Positions 7,657 to 15,638 of a stretch of 28,122 bases of DNA are shown here, one piece after another. The notes below the pieces were generated by a model. That model had not been told where the DNA came from. It saw only the letters and a list, made by a program, of their open reading frames with translations, and did not search any database. Within the stretch, counting starts at the first letter, position 1. Every line of letters begins with the position of its first letter. Origin of the DNA: Bog-756 sp035531955 (GTDB taxonomy: Bacteria > Actinomycetota > Acidimicrobiia > Acidimicrobiales > RAAP-2); NCBI GenBank assembly GCA_035531955.1, contig DATKRZ010000018.1, positions 1-28,122 on the forward strand. Direction: 5' to 3'. A program made the translations under genes and the position numbers.

Positions 7657-8891
7657 GCCGAGTACTCGGGAGGGGTGGGCAGGACCAGGGTGAAGGTCGA
7701 TCCCTCACCCTCCCGCGAGTCGACCTCGACCCGGCCCTGGTGGTTGCTGGCCACGTGGCGCACGATCGACAACCCGAGCCCGGTGCCGCCGGAGTCGCGG
7801 CTGCGACCGTGGTCGACCCGGTAGAACCGCTCGAAGATGCGCTCGAGATCGCGTGCGGGTATTCCCACGCCGGTGTCGGTGACGGCCAGCTTGACCTCGC
7901 CGTCGTCCCGGCTCCCGGCGACCCGCACGATCGAGTCCTCGTACGAGAAGGACACGGCATTCTCCAGGAGGCTGTGGATGGCGGAAACCAGTTGGCGACG
8001 GTCGCCGATGACGTAGACCGGCGGGTCTGGCTCGTTCAGTTCGATGGTGATGCTCCGCTGCTCGGCTGCCGACCTGACCCGTTCGATGGCCTCGGCCATG
8101 ACCAGATTGACATAGATGGGCTCGCGGGGCGGGTCCTCCTCTGACTCGATGCGGCTGAGGTCGAGGAGGTCGTCGATGATCCGGCTGACCCGGAAGGCCT
8201 CGAGGTGGATCCGCGAGGCCAGTCGTTGGGCCACGACGGGGTCGAGCTCCACGGTCAGCGTCTCCGCCAGCAGGCCGAGGGCCCCTATCGGTGTCTTCAG
8301 CTCGTGGCTGACATTGGCAACGAAGTCCCGCCGGATCTCCTCGAGCCGCCGGCGCTCGGAGACGTCCTCGATGACCGCGATCACGCCCAGGGGCCGCCGG
8401 CCGTCGTCGATGAGCCCGGTCCGCACGACCAGGGTCTGGCGGGGCGGCCCGTAGAGATCGAGCGTCCGCTCGGCGGATCCGTCCGCCCAGGCCCCCTCGA
8501 GCAGGTCGGTCACCGCCTGGGCGGCCAGGGCGTCCCCGTGGCGGTTGGACATGAGCCCGACGGCCCGGGCGTTGCGAAAGGCCACGTCGCCGTTCTCGTC
8601 GCACACGATCACGCCCTGGGGGAGGGTGTCGAGGGCCCGGCGGAGCCGGATGGCGTCCGAGCTGGCCTCGGTCACCGCTTCGGACGCCTCGCCGGTCACC
8701 CGCTCGAGGTGCATGAGCACCGGCTCGACCCCGCCCTCGTCGGGCGGCTCCACTCCGAGCCGGTTGGACAGGGCGGTCAGGCGTTGCTGGAGGGCACGCC
8801 GGCCCGCCCGGCGTCCCGATCGGGCGGCGATGACCACCGCGGCCGCGGCCACGAGGGCGAACACGATGTACCCGATGACATACGGCCTCAC
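7653..8891 (-). CDS. senX3: Sensor histidine kinase (SenX3-like)
   Basis: A 412-residue kinase with one N-terminal membrane helix (about 5-23), a PAS-like domain (about 85-178) with LDTLPQGVIVCDENGDV, and a HisKA H-box FVANVSHELKTP with phospho-accepting His196. The catalytic domain carries the N-box (HSLLENAVSFS), G1 (VTDTGVGIP), F-box (FERFYRVD) and G2 (GGTGLGLSIV). The single membrane segment, absence of a large outer domain and immediate coupling to the OmpR-type partner are typical of SenX3/PhoR-type sensors. The GTG start has no clear ribosome site. It is divergent from the secretion operon across 118 bp. Confidence 0.92.
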   Translation of the reverse strand: MRPYVIGYIVFALVAAAAVVIAARSGRRAGRRALQQRLTALSNRLGVEPPDEGGVEPVLMHLERVTGEASEAVTEASSDAIRLRRALDTLPQGVIVCDENGDVAFRNARAVGLMSNRHGDALAAQAVTDLLEGAWADGSAERTLDLYGPPRQTLVVRTGLIDDGRRPLGVIAVIEDVSERRRLEEIRRDFVANVSHELKTPIGALGLLAETLTVELDPVVAQRLASRIHLEAFRVSRIIDDLLDLSRIESEEDPPREPIYVNLVMAEAIERVRSAAEQRSITIELNEPDPPVYVIGDRRQLVSAIHSLLENAVSFSYEDSIVRVAGSRDDGEVKLAVTDTGVGIPARDLERIFERFYRVDHGRSRDSGGTGLGLSIVRHVASNHQGRVEVDSREGEGSTFTLVLPTPPEYSA

Positions 8892-8940
8892 CGCCTAAGC
8901 ATGGCAGGCCGACGGCGGGCCGGGGTGTTCCCTCCGGTTC

Positions 8941-8982
8941 GGATGGAAAATACAAGAAAAATCATGAAACATATTGAAAAAA
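8941..8982 (+). promoter_or_regulatory. Four phased A-tracts (bent DNA) upstream of the secretion operon
   Basis: In a GC-rich region this stretch is strongly AT-rich. A-tracts, each preceded by G at 8946, 8956, 8966 and 8976, occupy 8947-8950, 8957-8961, 8967-8969 and 8977-8982. The repeat is exactly 10 bp, about one helical turn, the arrangement that produces intrinsic DNA curvature. The last tract overlaps the -35 box. It may act like an upstream activating element or as an entry site for an AT-binding nucleoid protein such as Lsr2. Confidence 0.7.
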
Positions 8983-9003
8983 CATGGCATGGGCCCGTAC
9001 AGT
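8974..9003 (+). promoter_or_regulatory. Sigma70-type promoter of the secretion operon
   Basis: A -35 box TTGAAA (8974-8979), an 18-bp spacer and a -10 box TACAGT (8998-9003) lie 6 nt before the ATG at 9010. The predicted transcript starts at or very near that ATG, so it would be leaderless. This is the best -35/-10 pair in the window. Confidence 0.65.
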
Positions 9004-9009
9004 GGCGAC

Positions 9010-9402
9010 ATGAACTTCAGCCTCCTCGCCCTCAGCCCCTTCGACTCGGCGGTCCTGCACCGGGTCCCCTCCGTCCCACCGGGCAGTTGGCTCCGGGGCG
9101 CCGGCGGCGGGGTGCGCCTGACGGCCGACGTGGTCAACATCCACCCCGACCCCGGCGCGCTGCCCGGGGGCGCGCAGCTCCAGAACCTGATGAACGGGCT
9201 GGACAGCTGGGCCCTGGCCCTGGCCCTGGTCGGACTGGTCATCGGGGCGGCGGCGTGGGCCCTCGGATCCCATGGGCAGAATTACCAGCAGAGCTTCGTC
9301 GGCCGGCGGGCGGTGCTGATCTCCGGTCTGGCCGCGCTCCTCATCGGGGCCGGGCCCGGCATCGTCTCGTTCTTCTTCACGACCGGGTCCGGGGTGCACT
9401 GA
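9010..9402 (+). CDS. Small membrane protein, DUF6112-like (conjugation pilin or channel component)
   Basis: A 130-residue protein with two hydrophobic helices (about 64-83 and 97-119) joined by a short GSHGQNYQQSFVGRR loop. A pair of helices around a GSH..NY loop followed by a second helix with ALLIGAGPG is what I recall of DUF6112, found beside TrbL/VirB6 and SCO6880 genes in actinobacterial conjugative elements. Its size and topology resemble VirB2/TrbC-type subunits, but a pilin role is inference. ATG 9010 is chosen from the promoter spacing. An upstream TTG in frame would place the promoter inside the gene. Confidence 0.75.
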   Translation: MNFSLLALSPFDSAVLHRVPSVPPGSWLRGAGGGVRLTADVVNIHPDPGALPGGAQLQNLMNGLDSWALALALVGLVIGAAAWALGSHGQNYQQSFVGRRAVLISGLAALLIGAGPGIVSFFFTTGSGVH

Positions 9403-9405
9403 CCC

Positions 9406-10974
9406 GTGGCCGCACTCCTGGGGCTGCCCTCCCTGCCGGGCGGCTCGTGTCCGTCGGCGGCCGCAGCGCTCGGCGCGGCCGGGCTGGGCCCGGTCTGCCA
9501 GGCCGCCTCGGGGGTGGCCGGCGTGGCGGGGTCCGCCGCCTCCCAGCTGGCCGGGTTCGGCGTCGACTCCGTGCTCAACGCCCTGGGCACGTGGGTGGCC
9601 GACGGGGCCGCGTGGCTACTGGTCCAGATCGGCGCGGTGATCGGCGACACCACCGGGATCGACCTCGGCGCCCCGTGGTTCACCACCCACTACCTGACGA
9701 TGGCCGGCCTGGCCGGCGTCGTCGTCGTGCCCCTCCTGCTGCTGGGGATCATCCAGTCCATCTACCGGCAGAACGCATCGATGCTGATCCGGTCGGTGGC
9801 GGTCAACGTCCCCCTGGCCGTGCTCCTGACCGCGGTTGCGGTGAAGCTGGTCCAGCTCGGACTGGCGGTGACCGACGCCATGAGCGCGGCGGTGGCCCAC
9901 GGCGCCGGGCTCGACGCGGGCCACTTCATGGCCTCGGTCACCCTGGTGCTGTCCGGCCCGCAGTCCGGCCAGCCCGGAGTGCCGGCCTTCATCCTCTTCT
10001 TGGGCTCCCTGGCGGTGGTGTGCGGTGCCGTCCTGGTCTGGGTCGAGCTGCTCATCCGCGCCTCGGCGGTCTACGTGGCCGTCCTCTTCCTGCCTCTGGC
10101 CCTGGCCAGCCTGGCCTGGCCGGCCATCGCCCACTGGTGTCGCCGCCTGGTCGACACCTTGGTGGCGCTCATCCTGGGCAAGTTCGTGATCGTCTCGGTG
10201 CTGAGCCTGGCCGCGGGCGCCCTCGCCGGTGGGACCGGATCGACCCCGGCTGGCGCCGGCGGCCCCGCCGGCAGCCCGGGAGGGGGAGGCGGCTTCGGCG
10301 CCGTGCTCGCCGGCGCCGCGCTGTTGCTGCTGTCGGCGCTCGCACCCTGGGCCCTGTTCCGCCTGCTCCCCTTTCTGGAGGCCGGCGCCGTCGGCCACCT
10401 CGAGGGACTGGGCCAGCGGGCCAGGCGGCCGGTGGTGGCACCGGCCAAGGGACTGGCATTCGACGCCATGCGAGTGGCCACGGCCGGCTCGTTCGCCGGC
10501 GCGGCGGCAGGCGCGGCGACCGGTGCATTGGGCAACTCTCTGGCCGGCGCAGTCAAAGGCGGCCTGTCCGCCACCTCAACCGGCGCCTCCCGCGCGGAGG
10601 GCCCCGGCGGAACGGGCCCCGGCGGAACGGGCCCCGGTGGAACGGGCCCCGGCGGAACGGGCCCCGACCCGGGTCCCTCCTCGGCGCAGGCCACAGGTGT
10701 GGGAACGACAGAGTCGGCGGGCCACGACATCCCCGTCTGGGCAGCCCACCCCGAGGCCACCGCCGCGGCCCGCTACCACCTGGGTGAGGGAGCCGAGGAA
10801 GGAGCCGCTTCCGGAGCCGCGCCAGGGTCACCGCTGCCCCGACAGACCGGCACCCTGCGCGCCGACACTCTGGGCCGCGACGAGCTCGGGGTCCGTCTGA
10901 TCGGCGCGTGGCAGGGCCCCGGACCGCCGCCGGATCCCCGCCGTCCGAACCCTGCGGGGCGCGCCGATGGCTGA
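9406..10974 (+). CDS. VirB6/TrbL-like polytopic membrane protein
   Basis: A 522-residue protein with about six membrane helices (roughly 97-117, 129-152, 193-213, 217-238, 255-275, 297-318). The RASAVYVAVLFLPLALASLAWP segment is typical of TrbL/VirB6 channel proteins of type IV secretion systems. Residues 340-522 form a long hydrophilic, low-complexity cytoplasmic or surface tail with four GPGGT repeats at about 399-418. It starts with GTG 3 nt after the previous stop, and its stop lies within the first 8 nt of the next gene. The family was judged from topology, context and the helix motif, since primary sequence of this class is poorly conserved. Confidence 0.8.
   Translation: MAALLGLPSLPGGSCPSAAAALGAAGLGPVCQAASGVAGVAGSAASQLAGFGVDSVLNALGTWVADGAAWLLVQIGAVIGDTTGIDLGAPWFTTHYLTMAGLAGVVVVPLLLLGIIQSIYRQNASMLIRSVAVNVPLAVLLTAVAVKLVQLGLAVTDAMSAAVAHGAGLDAGHFMASVTLVLSGPQSGQPGVPAFILFLGSLAVVCGAVLVWVELLIRASAVYVAVLFLPLALASLAWPAIAHWCRRLVDTLVALILGKFVIVSVLSLAAGALAGGTGSTPAGAGGPAGSPGGGGGFGAVLAGAALLLLSALAPWALFRLLPFLEAGAVGHLEGLGQRARRPVVAPAKGLAFDAMRVATAGSFAGAAAGAATGALGNSLAGAVKGGLSATSTGASRAEGPGGTGPGGTGPGGTGPGGTGPDPGPSSAQATGVGTTESAGHDIPVWAAHPEATAAARYHLGEGAEEGAASGAAPGSPLPRQTGTLRADTLGRDELGVRLIGAWQGPGPPPDPRRPNPAGRADG
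10600..10659 (+). repeat. Four tandem 15-bp repeats in the VirB6-like gene
   Basis: The unit GGCCCCGGCGGAACG occurs four times head to tail and encodes GPGGT each time. Copy 3 (10630-10644) differs by one silent C-to-T change. A partial fifth unit follows. Repeat number is likely to vary between strains by slippage. Confidence 0.9.
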
Positions 10975-12568
10975 GCGGATGGGGGCCGATCGTGTGCGGT
11001 ACCGCTTCTCCCCCCTCGAACGGCGGGGGGTGATCGCCGGCTGGCGCGGCGGGCAGATCGCCTCGGTGGCGGTCGGCCTGGTGTTCGCGGTGCTGGCCCT
11101 CCGGTCGCGTCCGTCGGTCGGCGGTGTCCTCCTCGGCGTGGTCAGCGCCGGGGCCGGGGTGACCATGGCCTTCTGGCCCGTCCGCGGGCGCACCGGTGAG
11201 CAGTGGCTTCCACTGCTGGCGCACTGGCTGTGGTCGGCATCGACCGGCGGCGGGCGCCGGCAGCCCGCTCCCGCTCCTGGCAACGGGCACGAGATGGTGG
11301 TCGACCGGCGCGGGTCGCGGACAGCGGCCCCGGACACCCGGACGACCCGTGTACGGCCCGCCGCCCGACGACCGCGGGTGTTCGACGGCCTCTCCCTGAT
11401 CGGGGTTCCTTTGAGCGCGGAGCCGACCGCGCCGGATTTCGGCGTGATCGTCGACCGGCGGTGCCGCACCGCGACCGCGGTGCTGGCCGTCCGCGGCGAC
11501 AGCTTCGCCCTCCTGGGGCCCGGTGATCAGGACGCCCGGATCTCGGCGTGGGCCCGGGTGCTCTCGGCCATGGCACGTGAGGGCTCCGAGGTCCACCGGA
11601 TCCAGTGGATCGAGTCGTGCCTCCCCGACGACGGCGCCGCCGTCCGCCGGCACTGCACCCGGCACACCGTGCTCGGTCCCGAGTCACCGGCGGGCCGCTC
11701 GTATCAGACGTTGGTGAGTGAGTCCTCGCCGGTCACGCGTCGTCACCAGGTGTTGCTGGGGCTGTCCATCCACACCGCCCGCTCGGCCCGGTCCATCCGG
11801 GCCTCGGGCCGGGGGATGGCCGGCACCGGTGCGGTGCTGGGCCGGGAGGTCCTCTCGCTGCACCAGGCGCTCGACGGAGCCGAGGTCATCGTCGACGGGG
11901 TGCTCGGGCCCGGAGCCCTGGCCCGGGTGGTCGCCCGGGCCTGGACGCCCATGAGGGACACGATGGGGGACACCGGCGAAGGCCGGGGGTCGGCGGCCTC
12001 GTGGGAACCGCGTCCCATGGGCGACCGGGGTCCCGACCTCTCCGACCCTGCGCCCCTGTGGCCGTGGCCCATGGCCACCGAGCCGCAGTGGGACTCGGTC
12101 CACACCGATGCCACCTGGCACGCCACCTACTGGATCGCCGAGTGGCCCCGGGTCGACGTCACCCCCGACTTCCTCGGACCGTTGCTCTTCTCCCCGCTCC
12201 GCCGGTCGATCGCCCTGACCATGGAACCGGTGAGTCCGAGCCGGGCAGCCCGCCAGGTCGCCCAGGCCCGGACCGCCGACTTGGCGGACGGGGAACTCCG
12301 GCGCCGCGGCGGATTCCTGGTCACCGCCCGCCACACCCGCGAAAAGGAGAGCGTCGAGGACCGCGATGCGGAGCTGGCCGACGGTCACGCCCAGTACCGC
12401 TTCTCGGGGTACGTCACCGTGACCGCCGACACCCGTGACGAGCTCACCGGCGCGTGTGCGGCGGTGGAGCAGGCGGCCGGCCAGGCGCGGATCGAGATCC
12501 GGCTTCTCTACGGGGAGCAGGACGCGGCCTTCGCCTGCTCGCTCCCGCTGTGCCGGGGCCTGTCATGA
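10967..12568 (+). CDS. SCO6880 family protein with PrgI-like N-terminus
   Basis: A 533-residue protein. Near the N-terminus YRFSPLERRGVIAGW is followed by two membrane helices (about 28-47 and 50-72), the PrgI-like layout. A long soluble region follows with SALTMEPVSP-type sequence (read as IALTMEPVSPSRAARQV) and a conserved end, EIRLLYGEQDAAFACSLPLCRGL. This is the pattern of the SCO6880 family in actinobacterial conjugation clusters. The next gene encodes a VirB4-type ATPase lacking the usual N-terminal domain, so this protein may supply the VirB4 N-terminal part; that is inference. It overlaps the previous gene by 8 nt and the next by ATGA. Confidence 0.85.
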   Translation: MAERMGADRVRYRFSPLERRGVIAGWRGGQIASVAVGLVFAVLALRSRPSVGGVLLGVVSAGAGVTMAFWPVRGRTGEQWLPLLAHWLWSASTGGGRRQPAPAPGNGHEMVVDRRGSRTAAPDTRTTRVRPAARRPRVFDGLSLIGVPLSAEPTAPDFGVIVDRRCRTATAVLAVRGDSFALLGPGDQDARISAWARVLSAMAREGSEVHRIQWIESCLPDDGAAVRRHCTRHTVLGPESPAGRSYQTLVSESSPVTRRHQVLLGLSIHTARSARSIRASGRGMAGTGAVLGREVLSLHQALDGAEVIVDGVLGPGALARVVARAWTPMRDTMGDTGEGRGSAASWEPRPMGDRGPDLSDPAPLWPWPMATEPQWDSVHTDATWHATYWIAEWPRVDVTPDFLGPLLFSPLRRSIALTMEPVSPSRAARQVAQARTADLADGELRRRGGFLVTARHTREKESVEDRDAELADGHAQYRFSGYVTVTADTRDELTGACAAVEQAAGQARIEIRLLYGEQDAAFACSLPLCRGLS

Positions 12569-13896
12569 CCGGCCGCGGTCCGCGGGTGCCCGCCCACGTG
12601 GCCACGACACGGCACCTCTGCGCCGCCTATCCGCTGGTCACCGAGGCGGGTCTCGGGCACGAGGGAGTCCTCGTGGGCCGGGACGTGCTCGGGGGATCGT
12701 TCGTCTACGACCCGTTCGCCCTCTACCGCCAGGGGGTGATCACCAACCCGAACATGGTGGTCTTCGGCCAGATCGGGAGGGGCAAGAGCTCCCTCGTCAA
12801 GTCCTATCTCTGGCGCCAGGCCGTGTTCGGGCGTCACGCCTGGGTGGTCGACCCCAAAGGGGAGTACGGGTCCCTGGCCGAGGCCTGGGGCGTGATCCCG
12901 GTTGCGCTCCGGCCCGGAGGCCCGATCCGTCTCAACCCCCTCGACACCGAGGACCAACCCGTCGCCCCGGACGAACCCGGGGACCACGCCCGGAGCCGGC
13001 GGGTGGCGCTCACCTCGTCGCTGGCCGTCGCCTGCCTCGGGCGCGAGCTCCTCCCGCGGGAGCGGGCGGCCGTCGACGCCGCCCTCGGCGAGGCCACCGA
13101 CCGGGCCCGGGCCGCATCCATGCCCGCACCCACCCTCCCCCAGGTCGTCGACGCCCTGCTCGCCCCCGGCATCGATGCGTCGAAGGAGCTGCGCACCACC
13201 CGGGCCGTCCTGCTGGAGGACGGTCGGGACGTCGCCCTGGAGCTGCGCCGCCTCGTCCACGGAGACCTCTGCGGCATGTTCGACGGCCCCACCACCGCCG
13301 GGCTCCGGCTCGACGGCCCGCTGGTGGTCCTCGACCTGTCGGCGGTCTACCACTCCCCGGCGCTGGGGGTGCTCATAGCCTGCGCGGCGGCGTGGTTGCA
13401 GAGCGCGGTGCGGTCCCAGCACCGGAACCGGATCATCGTCGTGGTCGACGAGGCGTGGGCCATCCTCGCCAACCTGGGCGTGGCCCGTTGGCTCCAGACG
13501 TCCTGGAAGCTGTCGCGGGCCAACGGCGTGGCCAACATGGCCGTGCTCCACCGGCTGTCCGATCTCCGTTCGGTCGGCAGCGAGGGATCGGAGCAGGTCA
13601 ATCTGGCCGAGGGGCTGCTGGCCGACTCCGAGACCCGGGTGGTGTACGCCCAGTCACCCGGCGAGGTCACCCGCACCGGGGAGCTCCTCGGGCTCACCGA
13701 CACCGAGGCGGAGCTGGTCACCCAGTTGCGGAGGGGGATGGCGCTCTGGAAGGTGGGCCGGCGCTCGTTCCTGGTCGAGCACCGGCTGGCCTCGAGCGAG
13801 CGGTGGCTGACCGACACCGACCAGGCCATGACCGACGGCGCCGACGTCATCGCCGACCGGGCCGACGTCGGCCGTCCCGTCACCGGGCCGCCATGA
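12565..13896 (+). CDS. VirB4-like secretion ATPase (compact)
   Basis: A 443-residue P-loop ATPase. Walker A is FGQIGRGKSSLVKS (residues 68-75) and is followed by WVVDPKGEYGSLAEAWG, the VirB4/TraC signature. Walker B is RIIVVVDEAWAIL (acidic pair near 295-296), and a C-terminal MAVLHRLSDL...ADSETRVVYAQ region follows. It powers substrate transfer or pilus assembly in type IV secretion. Full VirB4 proteins are about 800 residues; this one has only the ATPase half, as in other actinobacterial clusters with SCO6880. ATG 12565 is set by the ATGA overlap with the preceding stop. Confidence 0.9.
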   Translation: MTGRGPRVPAHVATTRHLCAAYPLVTEAGLGHEGVLVGRDVLGGSFVYDPFALYRQGVITNPNMVVFGQIGRGKSSLVKSYLWRQAVFGRHAWVVDPKGEYGSLAEAWGVIPVALRPGGPIRLNPLDTEDQPVAPDEPGDHARSRRVALTSSLAVACLGRELLPRERAAVDAALGEATDRARAASMPAPTLPQVVDALLAPGIDASKELRTTRAVLLEDGRDVALELRRLVHGDLCGMFDGPTTAGLRLDGPLVVLDLSAVYHSPALGVLIACAAAWLQSAVRSQHRNRIIVVVDEAWAILANLGVARWLQTSWKLSRANGVANMAVLHRLSDLRSVGSEGSEQVNLAEGLLADSETRVVYAQSPGEVTRTGELLGLTDTEAELVTQLRRGMALWKVGRRSFLVEHRLASSERWLTDTDQAMTDGADVIADRADVGRPVTGPP

Positions 13897-15638
13897 GGGA
13901 CCTGCTGGCCACCGCCATCGGGATGTCGGCGTTCGCCGGGGCGGCCCTGCTCGGCCCGGACCGCCTCCTCCCGGGGCGCCCCGGCCGGGGCGCCCCCGGC
14001 TTCGGTGCCCGGCGTCCGCCCCCTCCCCGGCGCCGGGCACCCTCCCCGCGGCGTGGATCGGGACCGGCACCGCCGGGAGGGGCACGATGGGCCCGCCGGC
14101 GGGATCTCGGTCCGCTGGTCGTCCCGCGGGGAGGCTCGGGTCCGGCTCCCCCGGGCCGACTGGTCCTGGGCTGGTCGGGACGGCGGCTGGTGGCCGCCGA
14201 GCGGGCCCAGTCGGTCATCGTCTTCGGGCCCACCCAGTCGCGGAAGACGTCGGGCTTCGCCGTTCCGGCCATCCTGGGCTGGAGCGGACCGGTCATCGCC
14301 ACCAGCATCAAGACCGATCTCATCGAGCGCACGATCGACCACCGGCGCGCCCGCGGCGAGGTCCAGGTCTTCGACCCGTCGGGCTCGACCGGACTGGGCT
14401 CGGTCGCCTGGTCCCCGTTGCCCGCCGCCCGGACCTGGCCCGGGGCCCGCCGGGCGGCGGCCGGATTGACCGAAGTGGCCCGGGCCTCGGTGGGCACGAT
14501 GAGCGACGGTGACTTCTGGTACGCCACCGCCACCAGGGTGCTCGGACCGCTGCTGTTCGCCGCCGCCTTCGGGGGGTGTGACATGGGTGACGTGGTCCGG
14601 TGGGTGGACACCCAGGAGGAGGCAGAGGTGCTCGACCTCCTGGCCGCAGCCGGGGTGCCCGAGGCCACCGACGCGGCCCGGTCCGCCTTCGGCAAGGAGG
14701 AGCGCCAGCGCAGTTCGATCTACACCACCGTCGAGACCATCCTCGATCCCTTCGCCGTTGATCGGGACGATCCCGGTCGTCCCGACGACCGTCCGCTCGA
14801 CCCGGCCGATCTGCTCGGGGGGGACAACACCTTGTACGTCTGCGCCCCGGCCCACGACCAGCGGCGGCTGACCCCCCTCTTCGTCTCGGTGGTGCGCGGG
14901 GCCGTCGAGCACGTCTATGACGGGGTCGCCCGGACCCGGCGTCCCCTCGACCCTCCGCTGCTCATCGTGCTCGACGAAGCGGCGAACATCGCCCCGCTGG
15001 CCGATCTCGATGCGCTGGCGTCCACCGCCGCGGGCCACGGGGTCCAGCTGGTGACGGTCTGGCACGACCTGGCCCAGATCACCGCCCGGTACGGGGCCCG
15101 GGCCACCACCGTGGTCAACAACCACCGGGCCAAGCTCTTCCTCTCGGGCATCTCGGACCCGTCCACTCTGGACTACGCCAGCCACCTCATCGGTGAAGCG
15201 GAGCTGACGGTGTCGGCCACGACCCTGGGCGACGGCCGCCCGAGCACGACCCGATCGCCGTCGATCCGCCGACTGGCACCCCCCGACGCCCTCCGTCGGA
15301 CCGCCCCCGGGGAGGGCGTGCTCGTCTACGGGGACCTGGCGCCCGCCCGGCTGCGGTTGCGGACCTGGTCCTCCGACCCGGAGCTCCGGCCCCGGGGGAC
15401 GGAGGATCTCACGCCCCGGCGGCGACGGCGGCTCCGCCGGTTACTCAGCGCACCCAGCCCGCGGTCTCGCCCAGCACCGCCGAGCCGTCGAGGTCGGCGA
15501 GCTTGGCGCCGACGAACGCCTCGGCCCACGGGCTGGTCTGGACGCGGAGGGCGGGCGACCCGGACCCCAGCACCTCCAGCACCACCTCCGCCACCTGTTG
15601 GGCGGTCTGCGCCGAGCTGGAGGAGAACTCCGCCATGA
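13893..15638 (+). CDS. VirD4/TraG-like coupling ATPase with altered Walker A
   Basis: A 581-residue protein. One N-terminal helix (about 4-20) and a Pro/Arg-rich linker to about residue 85 lead into the P-loop domain. Walker A reads FGPTQSRKTSGF (112-119), with Arg117 where glycine is expected. Walker B is LLIVLDEAANIAPL (Asp361-Glu362). GHGVQLVTVWHDLAQITARYG and the FLSGISDPSTLDYAS segment are typical TraG/VirD4 features. Such ATPases bring the substrate (DNA-relaxase or protein effector) to the channel. The start overlaps the VirB4 stop (ATGA). From about residue 518 the frame runs antisense through the convergent SDR gene as a basic, Pro-rich tail, so an original stop may have been lost or the frame shifted. 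Confidence 0.85.
   Translation: MRDLLATAIGMSAFAGAALLGPDRLLPGRPGRGAPGFGARRPPPPRRRAPSPRRGSGPAPPGGARWARRRDLGPLVVPRGGSGPAPPGRLVLGWSGRRLVAAERAQSVIVFGPTQSRKTSGFAVPAILGWSGPVIATSIKTDLIERTIDHRRARGEVQVFDPSGSTGLGSVAWSPLPAARTWPGARRAAAGLTEVARASVGTMSDGDFWYATATRVLGPLLFAAAFGGCDMGDVVRWVDTQEEAEVLDLLAAAGVPEATDAARSAFGKEERQRSSIYTTVETILDPFAVDRDDPGRPDDRPLDPADLLGGDNTLYVCAPAHDQRRLTPLFVSVVRGAVEHVYDGVARTRRPLDPPLLIVLDEAANIAPLADLDALASTAAGHGVQLVTVWHDLAQITARYGARATTVVNNHRAKLFLSGISDPSTLDYASHLIGEAELTVSATTLGDGRPSTTRSPSIRRLAPPDALRRTAPGEGVLVYGDLAPARLRLRTWSSDPELRPRGTEDLTPRRRRRLRRLLSAPSPRSRPAPPSRRGRRAWRRRTPRPTGWSGRGGRATRTPAPPAPPPPPVGRSAPSWRRTPP

Noticed and set aside
10600..10659. CRISPR-like repeats
   Set aside because: The units are directly adjacent with no spacers and are in frame, coding GPGGT.
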